64,000 nt of DNA. Source: an uncultured Fastidiosipila sp. Its GTDB lineage: Bacteria > Bacillota > Clostridia > Saccharofermentanales > Fastidiosipilaceae. Where the stretch lies: positions 1-64,000 of the forward strand of contig CAMYAM010000010.1 of assembly GCA_947253875.1 (NCBI GenBank), in the 5' to 3' direction. Position numbers and translations under genes: made by a program. This document shows positions 28,309 through 36,214 of the stretch, one piece after another; positions within the stretch are counted from its first letter, which is position 1; every line of letters starts with the position of its first letter. Below the pieces are notes generated by a model. That model was given only the letters and a program-made list of their open reading frames with translations, was not told where the DNA came from and made no database searches.

Positions 28309-28389
28309 AATTCTTATTATAAACAATCCTGACAGAAATGCTTAATTTATTAGTTTATAATATCTACATTGTTTGTTAAAGAATCTATA

Positions 28390-28413
28390 CTCGTAAGACT
28401 TATATAATACGAG
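28390..28413 (+). promoter_or_regulatory. Inverted repeat around a -10 element upstream of pta
   Basis: CTCGTA (28390-28395) and TACGAG (28408-28413) flank a perfect TATAAT (28403-28408) about 65 bases before the pta ATG. No convincing -35 is seen at 16-18 bp. It is a candidate operator over the pta promoter. Confidence 0.35.
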
Positions 28414-28471
28414 CATATGTTGAAAATTTAATCTAAATTAATTACAAAATGTTGTTAAAAGGAGGCCTCTT

Positions 28472-29470
28472 ATGAGCTTAATGGATAATATTTATAAAAA
28501 AGCCACAAATAATAAAAGACGTATAGTTTTAGTGGAAACTGAAGATTTACGTATTTTGGAAGCTGCTAGTCAAGCAGTGGCAAAAAATTTAGCAGATATT
28601 ATTTTGCTAGGTGATGCTGAGAAAATTGAGAAATTAGCTAATGAAAACGGCTTAAATTTATCAAGTTGCGAAATTATTTCAGTTGAAAATAGTGATAGAC
28701 AATTAGAGTTTGCCGAAGAATATTATCAATTAAGGAAGCATAAAGGTATCAGTTTAGAAGATGCGAAACTTGCAATCAAGAAGCCTCTTAATTTTGCAGC
28801 TATGTTGGTACATACCAATTATGTGGATGGAATGGTGGCAGGTGCAGTCCATAGTACAGCAGAAGTGTTGAGATCAGCTTTGCAAATTGTTGGTACTGCC
28901 CCAAATAGTAAATTAGTATCTACATTCTTTATTATGCAAGTGCCAAATACAGAATATGGAGAAAAAGGTGTATTTGCTTTCTCCGATGCGGGTATGGTGG
29001 AAAACCCAAACTCTGAACAACTTAGTGAAATTGCAATCGCAACAGCTAACTCATTTGAGTCTCTTTTAGAGATAGAGCCTCAAGTTGCTTTGTTGTCATA
29101 TTCCAGCAAAGGCTCTGGAAATAGCGAAATGGTAAATAAGGTTGTTGAAGCAACAAAGCTTGCAAAAGCAAAGGCTCCTCAAATTTCTATTGATGGAGAA
29201 CTACAAGTAGACGCTGCTATTGATGCAGCTGTTGCTAAACAAAAAGTCAAAGATTCTGATGTAGCTGGAAAAGCTAATGTCTTGATATTCCCTGATTTGA
29301 ATTCAGGTAATATAGCGTATAAATTAGTGCAAAGACTTGCAAAAGCTGATGCTTTTGGCCCAGTTACACAAGGTTTAGCTAAACCAGTCAATGACCTTTC
29401 AAGAGGATCCAGTGTTGAAGATATTCTTGGAGTTATTGCAATCACTGCAGTTCAGGCTCAAATTAATTAA
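28472..29470 (+). CDS. pta: Phosphate acetyltransferase
   Basis: Pta interconverts acetyl-CoA and acetyl phosphate. The short, single-domain form (332 residues) lacks the N-terminal DRTGG region of proteobacterial Pta. Family blocks are seen in DGMVAGAVHSTAEVLRSALQ, FAFSDAGMVENPNSEQL and DGELQVDAAI. An AAAGGAGG ribosome binding site precedes the ATG. ackA follows after 31 bases, so the two form the standard acetate/ATP-producing operon. Confidence 0.97.
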   Translation: MSLMDNIYKKATNNKRRIVLVETEDLRILEAASQAVAKNLADIILLGDAEKIEKLANENGLNLSSCEIISVENSDRQLEFAEEYYQLRKHKGISLEDAKLAIKKPLNFAAMLVHTNYVDGMVAGAVHSTAEVLRSALQIVGTAPNSKLVSTFFIMQVPNTEYGEKGVFAFSDAGMVENPNSEQLSEIAIATANSFESLLEIEPQVALLSYSSKGSGNSEMVNKVVEATKLAKAKAPQISIDGELQVDAAIDAAVAKQKVKDSDVAGKANVLIFPDLNSGNIAYKLVQRLAKADAFGPVTQGLAKPVNDLSRGSSVEDILGVIAITAVQAQIN

Positions 29471-29501
29471 TTAATCTTAAACTTAGAAACGAGGATCAAC
29501 T

Positions 29502-30716
29502 ATGTTAATTTTGGTTGTTAATGCAGGAAGTTCTTCTTTGAAATTCCAGCTCCTAAATCCACAAACTGAGAAAATATACGCAAAAGGTCTTTGTGATCGC
29601 ATAAATATAGGCGGAGTATTTAAATATATAAATTGTCTTACAGAAGAAGAATTTACAAAGAATGAACCTCTTGCATCTCATCAAGAGGCAATGGAATTGG
29701 TTTTGCAAACTTTAGTTTCACCTGATCATGGTGTGATTGCATCAATGGATGAAGTTCAAGCTATTGGACACAGGGTTGTTCATGGTGGTGAAAGCATGAG
29801 AAAGGCTGTCCTTATCGATAAGGAAGTTGAGGAAGTTATTAAACGTATAATACCGTTGGCTCCTCTGCATAATGCGGCAGCTCTTGCTGGTATCAAAGCT
29901 TGTGAAAAGGTAATGCCTAATAAACCTATGGTTGCAGTATTCGACACAGCTTTCCATTCAAGTATGCCAGATTATACTTATACCTACGCATTACCATATG
30001 AATTTTACGAAAAATATCATGTAAGAAGATATGGATTCCACGGAACATCACACGATCACGTAAGTACCTTAGCTGCCGAAGCTATTGGTAAGAAACGTGA
30101 AGACTTGAACATTATTACTTGTCACTTAGGAAATGGTTCTTCTTTAGCAGCTATTAAACATGGAGAAGTTCTTGATACCTCAATGGGCATGACTCCTGTT
30201 TCAGGCGTACCTATGGGAACTAGAACAGGTGATATGGATCCGGCTGTTGTGAAATATCTGATTGATAATAATCATGACTTGACCTTAGAGGAATTGGATA
30301 AAATTTTTAACAAAGGTTCAGGTGTATTGGGTATCTCCGGAATTAGTTCTGATTTTAGAGATTTGTACGATGCAATTGAATTTGGAAACGACAGAGCGAG
30401 ACTTGCAGTGGAGGTTTTTGCATACCAGGTAAAAAAATACATTGGTGCGTTTATGGCAGTGCTAGGTGATTTGGACCTAATTGTTTTCACAGCAGGTGTT
30501 GGTGAGAATGCTCCCAGAGTTAGAAGAGATGTTTTGTCAGGATTAGAAAAATTTGGGATTGAATTAGATCCACAAAGAAATGTAAGTTCAGTACCTGGTC
30601 AAATTAATGAAATATCTAAAGAAGGTTCAAAAGTAAAAGTTATGGTAGTTCCAACTAATGAAGAGTTGGAAATTGCTCTTAAAACTTATAATTTGGTAAA
30701 ATCTTTGTATGAGTAA
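29502..30716 (+). CDS. ackA: Acetate kinase
   Basis: AckA converts acetyl phosphate and ADP to acetate and ATP, the main substrate-level ATP step of fermentation. The family start NAGSSSLKFQL is intact. So are the active-site blocks VFDTAFHSSMPD, RYGFHGTSHDHV, CHLGNGSSLAAI and FTAGVGENAP. The 404-residue length is normal. Its last eight bases overlap the following marR-type gene, so regulator and kinase are translated from the same message. Confidence 0.98.
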   Translation: MLILVVNAGSSSLKFQLLNPQTEKIYAKGLCDRINIGGVFKYINCLTEEEFTKNEPLASHQEAMELVLQTLVSPDHGVIASMDEVQAIGHRVVHGGESMRKAVLIDKEVEEVIKRIIPLAPLHNAAALAGIKACEKVMPNKPMVAVFDTAFHSSMPDYTYTYALPYEFYEKYHVRRYGFHGTSHDHVSTLAAEAIGKKREDLNIITCHLGNGSSLAAIKHGEVLDTSMGMTPVSGVPMGTRTGDMDPAVVKYLIDNNHDLTLEELDKIFNKGSGVLGISGISSDFRDLYDAIEFGNDRARLAVEVFAYQVKKYIGAFMAVLGDLDLIVFTAGVGENAPRVRRDVLSGLEKFGIELDPQRNVSSVPGQINEISKEGSKVKVMVVPTNEELEIALKTYNLVKSLYE

Positions 30717-31257
30717 AATTGAATCTATATTGCTTGAAAAATTAACTGGTGTAATCGATATTATTGTCAGGACAGAAGAAGAAGCCTTGGCAATGGGAGA
30801 TTTTAATGATATCTCACGAACCGAAATGCAGACTCTAATTGCTATTGGTCCATATGATAAATTAAGTATGAGTGCAGTGGCTGAGAAAGTAGGTATAACT
30901 GCAGGGACTTTGACTGTCCAGATTAAAAAGCTGCGTAAAAAAGGTTATGTAGACAAGACCAAGAACAAAGAGGACAAGCGTATTAGTGAACTTAGTCTCA
31001 CTAGAAAAGGTAAAATTGCAGTTCGTTTACATCAACGCTCAATGCGGGTTGTGCTGAGTGCTATAACTGAACCACTTACTGAAGAGCAAACAGAGTTTAT
31101 GACTGAAATCATGGATAAGGTTTATGAATACATGCTTCAAACTTACCAAGAATATAAGGGTAAAGAAAGAGAACGAAGCGTGGAAAACAAAGATAAAACA
31201 AAAGTCAGGAATAACTTGAATGGCAAAGAAGACGAAAATGATGAACAAGGTGAATAA
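30709..31257 (+). CDS. MarR family transcriptional regulator
   Basis: A winged helix-turn-helix of the MarR type spans about residues 30-135: ISRTEMQTLIAIG, then KLSMSAVAEKVGITAGTLTVQIKKL, then the wing DKRISELSLT. A charged tail of about 30 residues rich in Lys, Asn and Glu follows and is probably disordered. The ATG is inside ackA, and an acyl carrier protein gene starts one base after its stop. A MarR gene next to an ACP gene recalls FabT, the fatty-acid synthesis repressor of Bacillota. That identity is only suggested, since no fab genes are in the window. Confidence 0.88.
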   Translation: MSKIESILLEKLTGVIDIIVRTEEEALAMGDFNDISRTEMQTLIAIGPYDKLSMSAVAEKVGITAGTLTVQIKKLRKKGYVDKTKNKEDKRISELSLTRKGKIAVRLHQRSMRVVLSAITEPLTEEQTEFMTEIMDKVYEYMLQTYQEYKGKERERSVENKDKTKVRNNLNGKEDENDEQGE

Positions 31258-31258
31258 T

Positions 31259-31522
31259 ATGAATTCAGATTTTTCTTTTGAAGATATTATTGATATAGTA
31301 AAAAAATCAATTACCAAAGTAAGTCATTTGAAATATGACGCAATCTCACTTGAGGATAAATTGTCTGAAAATCTAGAGCTTGATTCTTTAAGTTTAATAG
31401 AATTAGTTGTTGACTTGGAAACCTATTTTGAATTAAGAATAGCTGAAGAGGACTTAGATGACATTATTACGGTAGAAGATGCGTGTAGATTAATTGAGTC
31501 TAAACTAAAAGATTTAAATTAA
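31259..31522 (+). CDS. acpP: Acyl carrier protein
   Basis: This 87-residue acidic protein carries the phosphopantetheine attachment motif LELDSLSLIELV, with Ser43 as the attachment site. It shuttles acyl chains in lipid synthesis. I chose the ATG at 31259, which has an AAGGTG ribosome binding site seven bases upstream; an upstream in-frame ATG at 31220 lies inside marR and lacks one. It follows the MarR gene with one base between them, and the acyltransferase gene plsC is convergent on the other side of a hairpin. Confidence 0.92.
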   Translation: MNSDFSFEDIIDIVKKSITKVSHLKYDAISLEDKLSENLELDSLSLIELVVDLETYFELRIAEEDLDDIITVEDACRLIESKLKDLN

Positions 31523-31541
31523 TTGTTTACGCAAAAAATAA

Positions 31542-31620
31542 AAGTGATATTTGTTTATTAATGAGTTATTAATGAATTTTCTCATTAGAATGTAGGGAAA
31601 TACTTACACAAATATCACTT
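31542..31620. terminator. Long hairpin with 13-bp perfect arms between acp and plsC
   Basis: The arms aagtgatatttgt and acaaatatcactt are perfectly complementary and enclose 53 bases with a smaller nested hairpin (aatgag/ctcatt). T-rich sequence flanks both ends, so it probably ends both convergent transcripts. The shape also resembles a miniature inverted-repeat element, but no target duplication is seen. Confidence 0.55.
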
Positions 31621-31644
31621 CTTTATTTTGTAATTTATTTGTTT

Positions 31645-32505
31645 TTAATTATCGCTATTGTCGTTTGCGGAATCTGCCTCTGCACGACGCTGCTCACGAC
31701 GTTTTTGTCTTGCTGCTAATTTTTGCATATATTCTAAATTTTCATGCTCGTAGACTCTAGGTATTTCTTTATTGTTGTACATGTAGTGTAACCAATCGGA
31801 GAGAGCTTGATTCATTTCTTTTGAATTAGAATAATCACTTGGATAAATTGGTTTACCATAAGTTAAGATTAATCGTTTTCGTTTCATAAATCCTTGGAAT
31901 GGGCGAGGCCATTTCATATGACGACTAAAAATCTCATAACCGCCATCAATAAATGCTGGAACTATAGGTACTTCAGCTTTACTTGCGATAAACGAAGTAC
32001 CACCTTTAATAATTCCTAATTTACCATCAGCAGTTCTTGTACCTTCAGGGTGGATTAACAAAATATTGTCATTTTTTAACTCTTTGATACAAACCATTAA
32101 AGATTGTCTAGCACTACCTCCACGATCTATAGGAATTCCACGGCCGACTCGCATAATTAACTTACCAAACCAGCCTCTTGATTCACCTAATTCTTTAGCA
32201 GCTAAAGAACAAAATTTATCGAAGTGATGTTTAGGTAAGCCCATAGCTGCAATTAAACCATCTACATAAGTTTCGTGGTTAGGTGCTATTATATAAGGAG
32301 CATCTTTAGGAAGATTTTCTGCACCACGAACTTCAAATTTTGTAATAGTTTTGATCAACAGACTTCCTATATGATATCCTAGCTTTCCTGCCCAATTTCT
32401 CTCAGTAGGCTCAGGTAAAGCGTCTATCTCAGCATTATTAGTTTGAATTTTTATTTCTGTATCAGGTTTTATCTTATTTTCAATATTGTCATTATTGTTT
32501 TGCAT
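31645..32505 (-). CDS. plsC: 1-acyl-sn-glycerol-3-phosphate acyltransferase
   Basis: PlsC adds the second acyl chain to make phosphatidic acid at the membrane. The catalytic NHxxxxD box is NHETYVD, with the later blocks IPIDRGG and HPEGTRTADG. Before the core there is a polar N-terminal stretch of about 30 residues, and the C-terminus is basic (KRREQRRAE). I chose the ATG at 32505; an in-frame TTG at 32517 has its only Shine-Dalgarno-like sequence directly against it, too close to work. It is a single-gene unit convergent with the ACP gene. Confidence 0.92.
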   Translation of the reverse strand: MQNNNDNIENKIKPDTEIKIQTNNAEIDALPEPTERNWAGKLGYHIGSLLIKTITKFEVRGAENLPKDAPYIIAPNHETYVDGLIAAMGLPKHHFDKFCSLAAKELGESRGWFGKLIMRVGRGIPIDRGGSARQSLMVCIKELKNDNILLIHPEGTRTADGKLGIIKGGTSFIASKAEVPIVPAFIDGGYEIFSRHMKWPRPFQGFMKRKRLILTYGKPIYPSDYSNSKEMNQALSDWLHYMYNNKEIPRVYEHENLEYMQKLAARQKRREQRRAEADSANDNSDN

Positions 32506-32715
32506 ATGTATCTTCAATCCGCCAATCTAAATATATATACTTGTAATTTGCTTTTTAATTTTGGCATTAATTTTTTGCTGTATATTGTTATTATTTCTCA
32601 TATTTTGCCACTACATCTCAATGTGCAAAAATACTAATATAGATTAGAATAATACCATATGGAATTTTTGTAAAAGTAATAATATTTTTAACAAAGTGAT
32701 TTTGAGGTGAATGAC

Positions 32716-35700
32716 TTGCAGATTATATATTCGGAAAATAGAAGAAGCTTAGCTAAATACATGCGATCTGATATTTGGCAGCATCACAAGGAGGAAGCTT
32801 TTAGTAGAGGTTTTTTAATTGTGCCAGAAACACTTAAAGCTAATATGGAAAGATCATATTTCTCAGAAGATGCTGAGCGTAGTCTAATGCTTGAAGAAAT
32901 CTTGAGCTTTAGAAGGTTTGCTTTGAGAATAGCAGAGCTTGCTGGTGGTGCTGGTTATAGTGTAGTCAATCCAGCTTTAGAAATACATTTGTTAGCTCAA
33001 GCCATACAGGAACTAGAAGATGAGTTACAAGAATATGCAAGTCTACAAAATAAACCTAATTATCTGAGTAGGATAATTGATACTATAGGTGATCTTTGGC
33101 GATATCAAATTAACCCAACGGAGATTCAAGAAATCTCCAAGATTACAGCTGAGAATGGTGATTTGAACTTATCTAAAAAATTACATGATTTAGCGTTAAT
33201 TATGGAAAGGTTCGGAGATAAGTTGAAAACAGAGAATTTTATGCCGGGCGATTTATTAATAGATAGTTTAGACAAAAATTTGAAGCTTTTATTAGAACAA
33301 CTTGAAGCTGTTGATTATAATTACAAGAATTTAAATTTTCCATGGAAGCAATATGAGTTCTTACAAGAGACAACTATTTGGATACATGGTTTTGGTATAA
33401 GTAGAAATTTTACTCCACAAGAGTTTTCTATATTAGAATCTCTAGATAAGCTGGTTAAAGAAGTAATTATTTCTGCGGAAGCTGATCTTGTACCTGAAGA
33501 TAATTCGCAAGTAGAAACAGGTAAAAGACAGTTCGTTGCTGGTAGGCAGTTAACTTTTAGTCTTATCAGTAATTACCAAAATACTAAAATACTAAAACTT
33601 GAAAATAGACAAACTCAGCCAGAATATGAATTTCATGCATTTGATAAAGAACAAAGAGAAGCAAGATATATAGCGGGCAAAATTAAGGAGTTACTATTTA
33701 CTGAAGCAAATTTAAGACCAGAGCAGATTGGTATTGCTTTAGCCAGTAATAAACAAGTGCTTAATCTAAAGTTAGCTTTAGAAGAATTGGAAATTCCATT
33801 TTATGCTGCTGACATTGATAATGTTGAATATAAACATTTAAGTGGTTTCTTGAGAGCCCTAATCGAGTTAATTAAATATCCAGATGATATTGAAAATGTA
33901 ATTAAATATATTAAACAACCATATGTTGGTTTAAATCCAGATGAACAGGATGAATTAATAGAGTTTTACAGATCTAGAGGTTTTAGAGGATTTGATGCCT
34001 TTGATGCAAGTAAATATAGTAAGAATTTTAATCCTGGAATTCTAGAGTTTTCGGAATTATCTAGTGATGAGGAAGCGGAGGATGATACAGCTCAAGATAT
34101 AGATAATGACGATGATAATGGAGATGGTAGTGAATTAAGAGGCAATCCAGTAGAGCAGAAACTGGAGATATTTGAGTTAGCAAAAAGAGCACTGCTTGAG
34201 CCTAAATTATTGCTAGAAGAGTTAAAGCAAGCTGTAACTTTGAAAGAGTATAGCCAAATTTTATTGGACTTTATACGCTCAATTAACTTGACCAATAAAG
34301 TTAGAACTAAAGTTGAAGAGTTAGAGAAAGCGGAATTTATTAATGAAGCGGAGGTTGAAGTTAAGGTTTGGAAAGCTTTAGTTAAAACTTTGTCAGACTT
34401 TATGAAAATTGACTCTGATGCAAAACTAAGTGTAGAAGAATTTATTTTTTACCTACAATTAAGTTTGAGTGAAAGTAATAAGAATAGAATTCCTGCAAAT
34501 GGTAATCAAGTAATTCTTGGTAGCTTTAAACAACTGGCAAATGAAGAACTAGATGTTATCTTTATGGTATCAGCAGATAATAGCAATATACCTCAGAGAA
34601 GTCGAAAAAATTCTCTTCTGAATTCAATAGATAGATTGAAAATAAATCCCTATTTAGAAGAACCTTTACCAGAATTAAACGAGCAATTATTGAACGTTAA
34701 TGTTTCTGACTTTTATGCTCTGCTCAATTTTCCAAGCAAAATTATTATTTCTTACACTGGAGGAAAAGGGGAAGAAGCTAGTATTTTAAACAACTTTAGA
34801 GTATCGCTCGGTAACAAACTAATAGAACATGAAGGACCATTGAGTTTTGGTGACCTGAGCTTGTCATTACCAGAGCGTGCATATACTAAACTTAAATTAA
34901 TGAATAATTATGCTGGTTTGCAAGATTATGAAGAAAGTATAGTTGCAGCACTAAATGCTTATATTGATGAGAATCATCAAGAATTAAATGAATTATGGAA
35001 ATCTGATAGTTACGGTAGAGAAATGCAAAAAGATGGGACTCTACATATTAATAGTGCTTTAGTTGAAAGAGCTCTTGGAAGCAATCCATTATGGTCTATT
35101 TCACGATTAGAAAAGTATATGAAGAATCCTTTTGCGTTCTTTGTTGAATACTTACTGCAATTAAAAGCTAAGAACTATTATAAGCCAGAGAGCTCAGGCT
35201 TTGGAACCTTGGTACATAAGGTAATGGAAATAAGCCAAAGAACCTGGCAAAAGATTTTAGAAGATTCTATAGATGCAATGAGTAGAGATTTGAGTTTAAA
35301 AGAAATTTTAGATCAAACTGATGATGAATTGATTGCTAAATATTTGCTTGAGGCCGCATTTGAAGATGAGAGTTTGAAGTTATATTTTATGCCTGGTGAT
35401 GCTTATGTTTCTAGGTTTAAAGCTCATTTAACAGCTCTTCAAGGTTCAATTGCTCAAGTTAGAGAATTAATTGAAAATGATATCACTTGGGAGCCTAAAT
35501 ACAGTGAGTGGAGTTTCGGAAAAGGCGATAAAACTTTTGCTTTGAAACTTGAAAATGGAGATAAGCTTTATATTCGAGGTTTTGCCGATAGAGTGGATAT
35601 AAGTACAAAGAAACAACAATTTAGAATTATTGACTACAAGACTGGAAACAAAACAGTATCTTATCCGAATCTTTATTATGGCTTTGATTTACAATTGCCA

Positions 35701-36192
35701 GTGTATTTAGCAGCATATGAAGCACTAAATATACCGTATACTGCTGCTGACGCCGCTTACGCAGTTGTGCAAAACTTCAAGAAAAATTATACAGATCAAA
35801 CAGTTGTTTCTATAGACGATTTTATCAAAGAGTATCTAAAACAATTCAAGCTAAGAAATCTGGCACTGGAATCAGAAACACTACACAAGTTGATGAATCA
35901 TAGTTTAGAAAAAGTTAGAGAAATAGCCCAAATGATAAATTCAGGAGAGTTTTCTTCTGCACCAAAAACCAGTGATAGATACCAAGACCCAAGTAGATTC
36001 TGCGATTATAGAGCCATGGCTCAATTAGATAGAGGGTATATCAGGACAGAAATCCTGCCAAGATTAGATGATGTTGTTAGAGGGTGTGATCCTGAAATTG
36101 TGGAAATATTTGGTAATAGAAATAATTTGAAAAAAAATAGTTTCATTTATTTAATGGAAAAACAGGAAAATAAAGATTTAATCGGTGAATAA
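32716..36192 (+). CDS. addB: AddB/RexB helicase-nuclease subunit lacking the Fe-S cysteines
   Basis: AddB is the partner of AddA in end-processing of double-strand breaks. The C-terminal PD-(D/E)xK nuclease motif FRIIDYKTGNK is present. The N-terminus, where AddB normally has a P-loop, reads IIYSENRRSLAKYM with no GxxGxGK. The whole protein contains only two cysteines (in SRFCDYRAM and VRGCDPE), so it cannot hold the four-cysteine cluster of Bacillus AddB. That makes it RexB-like. An acidic insert sits near residues 455-480. Initiation is probably TTG at 32716, five bases after GAGGTGA; a GTG at 32707 lies inside that site. The 3' end runs up to addA. Confidence 0.9.
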   Translation: MQIIYSENRRSLAKYMRSDIWQHHKEEAFSRGFLIVPETLKANMERSYFSEDAERSLMLEEILSFRRFALRIAELAGGAGYSVVNPALEIHLLAQAIQELEDELQEYASLQNKPNYLSRIIDTIGDLWRYQINPTEIQEISKITAENGDLNLSKKLHDLALIMERFGDKLKTENFMPGDLLIDSLDKNLKLLLEQLEAVDYNYKNLNFPWKQYEFLQETTIWIHGFGISRNFTPQEFSILESLDKLVKEVIISAEADLVPEDNSQVETGKRQFVAGRQLTFSLISNYQNTKILKLENRQTQPEYEFHAFDKEQREARYIAGKIKELLFTEANLRPEQIGIALASNKQVLNLKLALEELEIPFYAADIDNVEYKHLSGFLRALIELIKYPDDIENVIKYIKQPYVGLNPDEQDELIEFYRSRGFRGFDAFDASKYSKNFNPGILEFSELSSDEEAEDDTAQDIDNDDDNGDGSELRGNPVEQKLEIFELAKRALLEPKLLLEELKQAVTLKEYSQILLDFIRSINLTNKVRTKVEELEKAEFINEAEVEVKVWKALVKTLSDFMKIDSDAKLSVEEFIFYLQLSLSESNKNRIPANGNQVILGSFKQLANEELDVIFMVSADNSNIPQRSRKNSLLNSIDRLKINPYLEEPLPELNEQLLNVNVSDFYALLNFPSKIIISYTGGKGEEASILNNFRVSLGNKLIEHEGPLSFGDLSLSLPERAYTKLKLMNNYAGLQDYEESIVAALNAYIDENHQELNELWKSDSYGREMQKDGTLHINSALVERALGSNPLWSISRLEKYMKNPFAFFVEYLLQLKAKNYYKPESSGFGTLVHKVMEISQRTWQKILEDSIDAMSRDLSLKEILDQTDDELIAKYLLEAAFEDESLKLYFMPGDAYVSRFKAHLTALQGSIAQVRELIENDITWEPKYSEWSFGKGDKTFALKLENGDKLYIRGFADRVDISTKKQQFRIIDYKTGNKTVSYPNLYYGFDLQLPVYLAAYEALNIPYTAADAAYAVVQNFKKNYTDQTVVSIDDFIKEYLKQFKLRNLALESETLHKLMNHSLEKVREIAQMINSGEFSSAPKTSDRYQDPSRFCDYRAMAQLDRGYIRTEILPRLDDVVRGCDPEIVEIFGNRNNLKKNSFIYLMEKQENKDLIGE

Positions 36193-36214
36193 ATACAGAT
36201 TTAAAGTGGTGAAT

